From NCBI RefSeq assembly GCF_007565055.1, contig NC_044560.1:46613530-46677529 (forward strand): a DNA stretch of 64,000 nt, in the 5' to 3' direction. The notes under the pieces were generated by a model. The model saw nothing but the letters and a program-made list of their open reading frames with translations. It was not told where the DNA came from and made no database searches. This document shows, in pieces, positions 58,340-64,000 of the stretch; within the stretch, counting starts at the first letter, position 1; each line of letters begins with the position of its first letter. Source of the DNA: Rhinopithecus roxellana. Taxonomy: Eukaryota; Chordata; Mammalia; Primates; Cercopithecidae. The translations under genes and the position numbers were made by a program.

Positions 58340-58800
58340 TATCAGAATTCCCAACTTTTAGCCGGGCACATGACCAACCAGAATAGACTTCATCTGCCAG
58401 CTCTCTTTGCAGCTTGATGTGACTGTAACTATGTTCTGGCTAGTGAGGTATGAGTGTAGTGAGGTGTGCAAACTCTGGCTCCTGCCTTTAAAGGAAAAGG
58501 AAATGCATTTCCCCCTTCCCACTGGCTAGAATGTGGTAGTGATCCATCTTGATCCAAGGAGATGAGGCCACCATCCTAGGGATGATAGAATAGCCGGTCA
58601 GAAGGAGTGTAGGTCCCCAACACCATAAAGCTTTCATCTCCTCTCTGGACTGCTTATTCTGCATTTGATATCTGAGCAAGAAATAATCTTCTTACATGTG
58701 TAAGCCATTGTACACTTGGATCTCTGTGGCAGTAGGAGTTAGACAAATGCACTTAGCACCACAGGGCAGTGTCAACAGTCAAATGCTATGGTTAGTGGAT
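58340..58800 (+). mobile_element. Old LTR-like relic, family uncertain
   Basis: CATCTGCCAGCTCTCTTTGC, CCTGCCTTTAAAGGAAAAGG, GGTCCCCAACACCATAAAGC and CTCTGTGGCAGTAGGAGTTA resemble a decayed ERVL-type LTR. From pattern memory only. Confidence 0.45.
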
Positions 58801-59211
58801 TTCAGGAGGAAATGCTGGGAAAGGCCTTTCGGAAGGAGTATCCTTTCAATGCCTAGGCATAAGGAATGTCTCCTTATGACACCAGTCCGTGTTCCATGCC
58901 CCCAGTGGAGTCATCCAGCCCGCAGCCTTGCAGAAGGTACAGCCATGTGTTGCTCTAGCAGATTCCCGAATACAGGCTGTGCACCCTGAGGCAGCCAGTC
59001 CTTAAGTGAGTCATTGCCTGTGAAGTGGCCTGGTGTGTGGAATTATGGGTGGAACCACTGAATTATCTGAGAAATCTGAATGAAGAAACGTGGCATTTCA
59101 GGCAGTCACAGTGGGGTGCGATTAGGGAGAAGAGAGTGAAGCTGTGAGGTGGAGTGAGGCATAAAAGGAAAGGTAAAATTTGCGTGAGTAGAGGTCAAAA
59201 CAGGCTGAAAG

Positions 59212-59531
59212 GGCCGGGCACAGTGGCTCACGCCTGTAATCTCAGCACTTTGGGAGACCAAGGTGGGTGGATCACCGGAGGTCAGGAGTTCAAGAGCAGC
59301 CTGGCCAACATGGTGAAACCCCGTCTCTACTAAAAATACAAAAAATTAACCAGGTGTGGTGGCGCACACCTGTAATGCCACGTACCTGGGAGGATGAGGC
59401 AGGAGAATCACTTGAACCTGGGAGGTGGAGGCTGCAGTGACCCAAGTTCATGCCACTGCACTCCAGCCTGGGTGACAGAGCGAGACCCTGTCTCAAAAAA
59501 AAAAAAAAAGAAAGAAAGAAAGAAAGAAAAA
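59212..59531 (+). mobile_element. AluS-type element with (GAAA)n tail
   Basis: Two-arm Alu with flanks ACAGGCTGAAAG / ACAGACTGAAAG. Confidence 0.88.
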
Positions 59532-60182
59532 GGACAGACTGAAAGTGTGAGAAAGAAGGATCTGTGAGGCAGACCAACGATCAAGCAGAAAGAGAAGAAC
59601 GCACTTACGGAGTAGATGCCAACCCTCCTTGCCTGGGAACTTCTCCTCAGCCCTATCCAGGATCCCCGACTGCAGCAGGAGCTGTCACACTCCTACAGGA
59701 AAACTTGACCCCTGGCCATTGCAGGACAGACACCAGACACTGCCTGGGCCCATGAAGCCCTCTCTTGGGAATTTTAGAGCTGAGATTTAGGAGAGAGATT
59801 CAGTCGCCTTCTGGTGTCTGGACTGCACCATGTAGATCTCAGCTGCTGATGACCAGGGTCAGTCTTGTGGAGGTAAGGGGCCAAAGGGACTCTTCAGTCA
59901 TAAAGCCTAAAGGAGGTGGTCAGAGTAAAGCAGAGATAAAAACTTCTGGTTTCTCTGGAGCAACACTTGTTCCTTCACGAAGACGCCAGTAGATACCCAC
60001 TCTTGAATTTTGTAACTTGTTTCTCTTTTCCCAATCTCCTCTCTGGGTTAGGCAGCCAGTGGGAAGCAAGGAAGGGCTGGGATCTGGAGTCAGATATCTC
60101 ACGTTGAATTCCAGCTGGACCACTTGGCCACTAGGTTTTTGACCTGTAAAATGGGGGATGATTGTTCCTTGTTCCTCCTCTG

Positions 60183-60184
<2 letters not shown>

Positions 60185-60236
<52 letters not shown>

Positions 60237-60500
60237 AGAGACAGGATCTCCCTCTGTCACCCAGGCTGGAGACCAGGGACGCAATCTCAGCTCACCGCAA
60301 CCTCTGCCTCCCAGGCTCAAGTTACCCTCCCACCTCACCCTGCCCCCCAGTAGCTGGAACTACAGGTGGACGCTACCACACCCAGCTAAATTTTGTATCT
60401 TTTGTAGAGATGGGGGGTCTCACTTTATTGCCCAGGCTGGTCTCGAACAATCCAGCCTCCTAAGGTCTGGGATTACAGGCATGAACCACCACACCCAGCC
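60185..60500 (-). mobile_element. Alu (antisense) whose tail is a (TG)n run
   Basis: Flanked by CCTCCTCTG copies. The position of the T tail is occupied by about 24 TG units (60187-60233). Confidence 0.82.
60187..60233 (+). repeat. (TG)n microsatellite
   Basis: About 23 TG units at the tail side of an antisense Alu. Confidence 0.92.
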
Positions 60501-60634
60501 CCCTCCTCTGTTTTTATGTGTTTAGCTAAAATTGGTCCCTATGATAAAACTTAATATACAGTGGAGAGCATCCCCTTGCCTCTGGATGTTTGATTCTTTT
60601 TCCCTAGACCTGGGCCCATCAAAATAGCAGCTTG

Positions 60635-60865
60635 CCTTCACTGAGTACTTAGAAATGCCCAGGCATCAGTCCTAACGGGTTTGTATGAAGTTACTTATGT
60701 CTCATCATAACCCAGTGAGTTAGATATTATCCCTGTTTTACATATGCGGAAACTGAAGCACAGAGAGAGTAAGTAACTCACCTAAGGCCACACAGCCTAG
60801 TAAGCAAAGGATCTGAGATTTCAAGCTGCATCAGGCTCTGTGACTATACTCCACTGCCTGCTGTG
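60635..60865 (-). mobile_element. MIR, nearly full length (antisense)
   Basis: CACTGAGTACTTAGAAATGC, ATGCGGAAACTGAAGCACAG, AGGCCACACAGCCTAGTAAG. Confidence 0.75.
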
Positions 60866-62410
60866 AGCCCAGAACTCTACTTGCTCCCTTGCCAGTGACC
60901 CAGGCTAGCGGAGAGAGGTGCCTGGCTGCAGGCGGTGGACACTGCTGAGAGAACAAAACTGCCTCGGGGACCTGACATGAAGTCAGCAGCTAACATGCAG
61001 TTCCTACCGGGTGGCTCCGGACAAAGGGGACAAACAGGCAGAGTGTTTGGGACTGAAGGAGTTGAGGTATCAGGATGCCCATGTGCTTGGCATTCCTGGG
61101 GAAGAAAGAGGCCTCTGTCCAGGGCACAGATGATCTGAACCCCGCATTACCTCCACTGCCCCCTAAGGAAGGAGCTTTTGACAGTTCCAAATCCGTTCAT
61201 TCACCCCCTCTCCCGTTTCAGCGATAGCTGGGCCTGGAACAGAGGAAGCCCAGCTGCTGTCTGAGTGGGTCCCACCTGACTTCCCCGCTGAGCCCCATCC
61301 AGCCCTCGGTCCATTTCCATGCTTGGGAGAGGTCTGGAAAGGGCTGCGGGGCCTCTCCTCTGAAGCAAGCAGAACAATTCTGTTGCTGCTTTGGATTTGA
61401 GAGTACATTCTCCAATCTCATGTTGCCTTTGAGATGAGGAGATTTCCACTCTTCTCCCTGGAAGGGAAAACTATGGGAGAAAACTGTCCTTTGTCCCTCT
61501 CCCACAGTCCCAGTGGTCAGATCCAGGGCAGGAACAGAGGGAAGCTCAGGCCTCGTCCCCACAAAGAGGAAGCGGCTGCTGTTCTCTCCACCCCTTGTAG
61601 GCTTAGCAGGGCTGGTCCAGCTCAGTGTGGGACCGTGTGACTCTGCACGCGAGTGTTAGGATGGTCACTGTAAATCCACGCCAAGCCCTTCTTTTGAGCT
61701 TTAGTCAGGAATAAAGTTGATGTCTGTCTATGGTATCTTATCTTTCAATTGGTTCCTAGCCTGGGAAATGAGAAAAGTGATGTTATTTATTGTCCCCATG
61801 TTCCCAAGCCCCACACACTCCCTGGTCAGCACACTGGGCTCATAGATGACGCCTAGCTTGGTCCAGCTAGGAGAAGTGGGATGGAAAAAGAGGGGCCAGG
61901 GTGACAGGGCACATGAAGTTGGGCACTGCCAGACCCAAAGGATGTCTGAGCCCACAGCTGACATGGCCCTGTCGAGGGTTCACTTGCCATTGCATGACTC
62001 AAGGGGGTGCCACCATTGTGTCTAGTGAACGGTACCTTCTGGAGTTGTGCTCCAGAAGCTGCCATTCACAGAAGACACAATGGTGCTCCCTGGAGTTGTA
62101 CAACAGAGTGCCCTAGGTCCCAATGTGAGGTAGGACAGGGCCTCACAGGAGGGGAGATGGGGCATCCAGGTCTCGAAGTTCAGAGGTCTGCTCAGGTAGA
62201 CAAAGTGACAGAGAGGCAGGCAAGACTATACCAGGGGCCAGGGTTTGCCACCCAGGAGCCTGTCCAGGAGTCAGAGGAAGTCAGTGGTCCCAGGTGGGGC
62301 TCGGTCCAAGTAGCAAAGAGGGCAATAATTCAGGACAGCAACAATTATGGAGCCACCTGGATGCCGACCCCAATCAGATCCGATCTGGGTTTTAACACAC
62401 TCACATTTGA

Positions 62411-62742
62411 GGCTGGGCGCAGGGGTTCACTCCTCACTCCTGTAATCCCAACACTTTGCGGGGCCTAGGTGGGTGGATCACTCGAGGTCAGGAATTCAAG
62501 ACCAGCCTAACCAACATAGTGAAATCCCATCTCTACTGGAAAAAAAAAAAAAATTAGCCAGGTGAGTTGTCACATGCTTGTAGTCCCAGCTACTGGGGTG
62601 GCTGAGGCAGGAAAATCACTTGAACCCGAGAGCCGGAAGTTGCAGTGAGCTGAGATTGTGCCACTGCACTGCAGCCTAGGCAACAAGACTGAAACTTTGC
62701 CTCAAAAAAAACCCAACCAACAACAACAACAACAACAAAAAC
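62411..62742 (+). mobile_element. AluS-type element, first at a reused target
   Basis: Two-arm Alu with (CAA)n tail; CACTCACATT before and after. Confidence 0.86.
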
Positions 62743-62755
62743 CACTCACATTCTA

Positions 62756-63031
62756 GGCGGGGTGTGGTGGCTCATGCCTATAATCCCAACACTTTGGGAG
62801 GATGAGGCAGGAGTATCACTTGAGGCCATCACTAAAAATAGAAAAAAAATGAGTCAGGCATGGTGGCAGGCGCCTGTAGTCCCAGCTACTGGGAGGCTGA
62901 GGCATGAAAATTGCTTGAGTCCAGGAGGCAGAGGTTGCAGTGAGCCAAGATTGCATCACTGCACTCCAGCCTGGGCAACAGAGCAAGACTCTGTCTCAAA
63001 GAAGCATAAAAAATAAATAAAATAAAATAAA
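62756..63031 (+). mobile_element. Alu with internal deletion, second at a reused target
   Basis: The left arm jumps from ATCACTTGAGG to CCATCACTAAAAATAG. Followed by CACTCATATTC, a third copy of the target. Confidence 0.83.
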
Positions 63032-63576
63032 ACACTCATATTCAAATCTAAATGGACATAAGAAAAACAAAATATAAAAATACTCACAGCCCAGCAGGGA
63101 ACAGACATGGGAACCAAGGGGTCAGCTGAGCTAGAACTGAGCTGGGTCTTGAAGCATGAATAGGAAGGAGTTCACTCCGCAGAGATGTAGGGTGAGCATC
63201 CCAGGCTAGGAGTCCAGGCAGGAAAGAGCACCGGGATGTCCTCTGACATACAGCAGTGGGTGGCTACCTGGGGCTGAAGTACTTGGGGGATTACAATAAT
63301 CTTAAAGGCGATTGTTGATTGATAACTCACTACCTTCATGTGCTCAACGTAGATGCCAAGTTTGTCGAAGAGTGAATTTCACAGGCTTCAAGACCATAGC
63401 ATGCCATGCTGGACCATAACTTCAGAATCACCCCATCTTCCTTGGATTCCTCTAGGGTTCCCTTAGGTAAGATGGAAGAGAAGGCAGGGAAGGTGGATGG
63501 GGAGGTCACTGGTGCTCTGGTCCTCTTCGAAGTCCTCAGGTTGTGCCAGTTGGCTCTCTTTAGAATGTGGTCCAGC

Positions 63577-63878
63577 AGGTGGGGCACGGTGGCTCACACC
63601 TGTAATCCCAGCACTTTGGGAGGCTGAGGCAGGTGGATCATTTCAGGTCAGGCATTCGAGACCAGCCTGGCCAATATGGTGAAACCCCATACCTACAAAA
63701 AAAAAAAAAAAAAAAATTAGCTGGGCATGATGGCTGGGCTTGTACACCTATAATCCCAGCTACTTGGGTGGCTGAGGCACGAGAATCACTTGAACCCGGG
63801 TGGCAGAGGTTGTAGTAAGCTGAGATCATGCCACTACACTCAACCTGGGAGACAGGAGCCAAACTCCAACTCAAAAAA
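63577..63878 (+). mobile_element. AluS-type element
   Basis: Two-arm Alu with an A22 run between the arms and a short A7 tail. Confidence 0.86.
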
Positions 63879-63883
63879 ATCCC

Positions 63884-64000
63884 TCGTGTAATACCAGCAC
63901 TTTGGGAGATTGAGATAGGAGGATTGCTTGAGCCCAGGAGTTTGAGACCAGCCTGGACAACATAGCAACATAGCAAGACTCCTCTTGCTATGCACAAAAA
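63884..64000 (+). mobile_element. Alu fragment cut by the window end
   Basis: Left arm lacking its first bases (GTGTAATACCAGCACTTTGG). A small CATAGCAA duplication occurs near 63965. Confidence 0.75.

Larger units (their letters stand above)
53226..64000. other. Intergenic 3' flank of KANK4
   Basis: No coding exon recognised on either strand. Contains MER20, a mid-age repeat (54440-55105), L2 and MIR relics, an LTR-like relic (58340-58800) and about 11 Alus. The stretches 58801-59210, 59532-60170, 60866-62395 and 63046-63576 look unique. In human the next gene beyond KANK4's 3' end is, from memory, L1TD1 in convergent orientation; nothing of it is visible here. Confidence 0.65.

Noticed and set aside
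58696..58989. 97-codon frame in the 3' flank
   Set aside because: It begins within an old LTR-like relic and shows no recognisable domain; chance length.
53226..64000. Exons of the neighbouring gene L1TD1
   Set aside because: No L1 ORF1-like coding sequence or matching exons were seen on either strand; the gene is expected further away.

Overview
This is a primate nuclear genomic window. It carries one protein-coding gene on the + strand, KANK4 (KN motif and ankyrin repeat domains 4). The gene appears as nine coding exons spread over about 47 kb, from the initiator ATG at 4253 to the stop codon at 51286-51288. All nine splice into one open frame of 993 codons plus stop, with GT-AG introns and matching phases at every junction. 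The non-coding first exon and promoter are not visible and should lie upstream of the window. No other protein-coding gene, tRNA or rRNA could be supported on either strand.

Organism: introns, Alu, L1, L2, MIR, MaLR and hAT-Charlie fossils make this a primate. Several of the youngest AluY copies (for example at 6670, 8901, 31174, 39069 and 57510, and on the minus strand at 24854 and 41046) share a variant set: CTCAAGCCTG, GAGACGGGCGG, AACTAGCCGGGCGAGGTGG, GGCGTAAACC and GATCCGGCCAC. I associate this set with Old World monkey AluY subfamilies, so macaque, baboon, guenon or a colobine is most likely. The species cannot be fixed from the window.

Layout: 1-4181 is intron 1 with old repeats. 4182-4268 is the exon with the start codon and a tiny uORF. 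4269-11688 is intron 2, with two large purine/pyrimidine tracts of opposite polarity. 11689-13566 is the large exon coding for the KN motif, proline-rich linker and coiled coil. Exons at 15197, 18263 and 20462 code the linker. Exons at 24300, 35891, 42563 and 51184 code five ankyrin-type repeats and the C-terminus. Introns 7-9 (11.4, 6.5 and 8.4 kb) are crowded with Alus, often inserted in or beside older repeats. 51289 to about 53.2 kb holds the 3' UTR, with two candidate poly(A) signals. The rest to 64000 is repeat-rich intergenic DNA.

Most unusual structures: a 132-bp segment of intron 8 copied 2.9 kb downstream and embedded between 32-bp direct repeats; a pair of unexplained open frames at 37440-38416; a 690-bp minisatellite 80 bp past the exon 6 donor; a 20-bp triplicate capped by a perfect inverted repeat at 43921-43990; a three-layer nested insertion (MIR, then AluJ, then MaLR LTR) at 45560-46480; and several sites hit repeatedly by Alus, leaving three or four copies of the target site. 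None is shown to be a new functional system. They are best read as genome-rearrangement history plus a few regulatory candidates.
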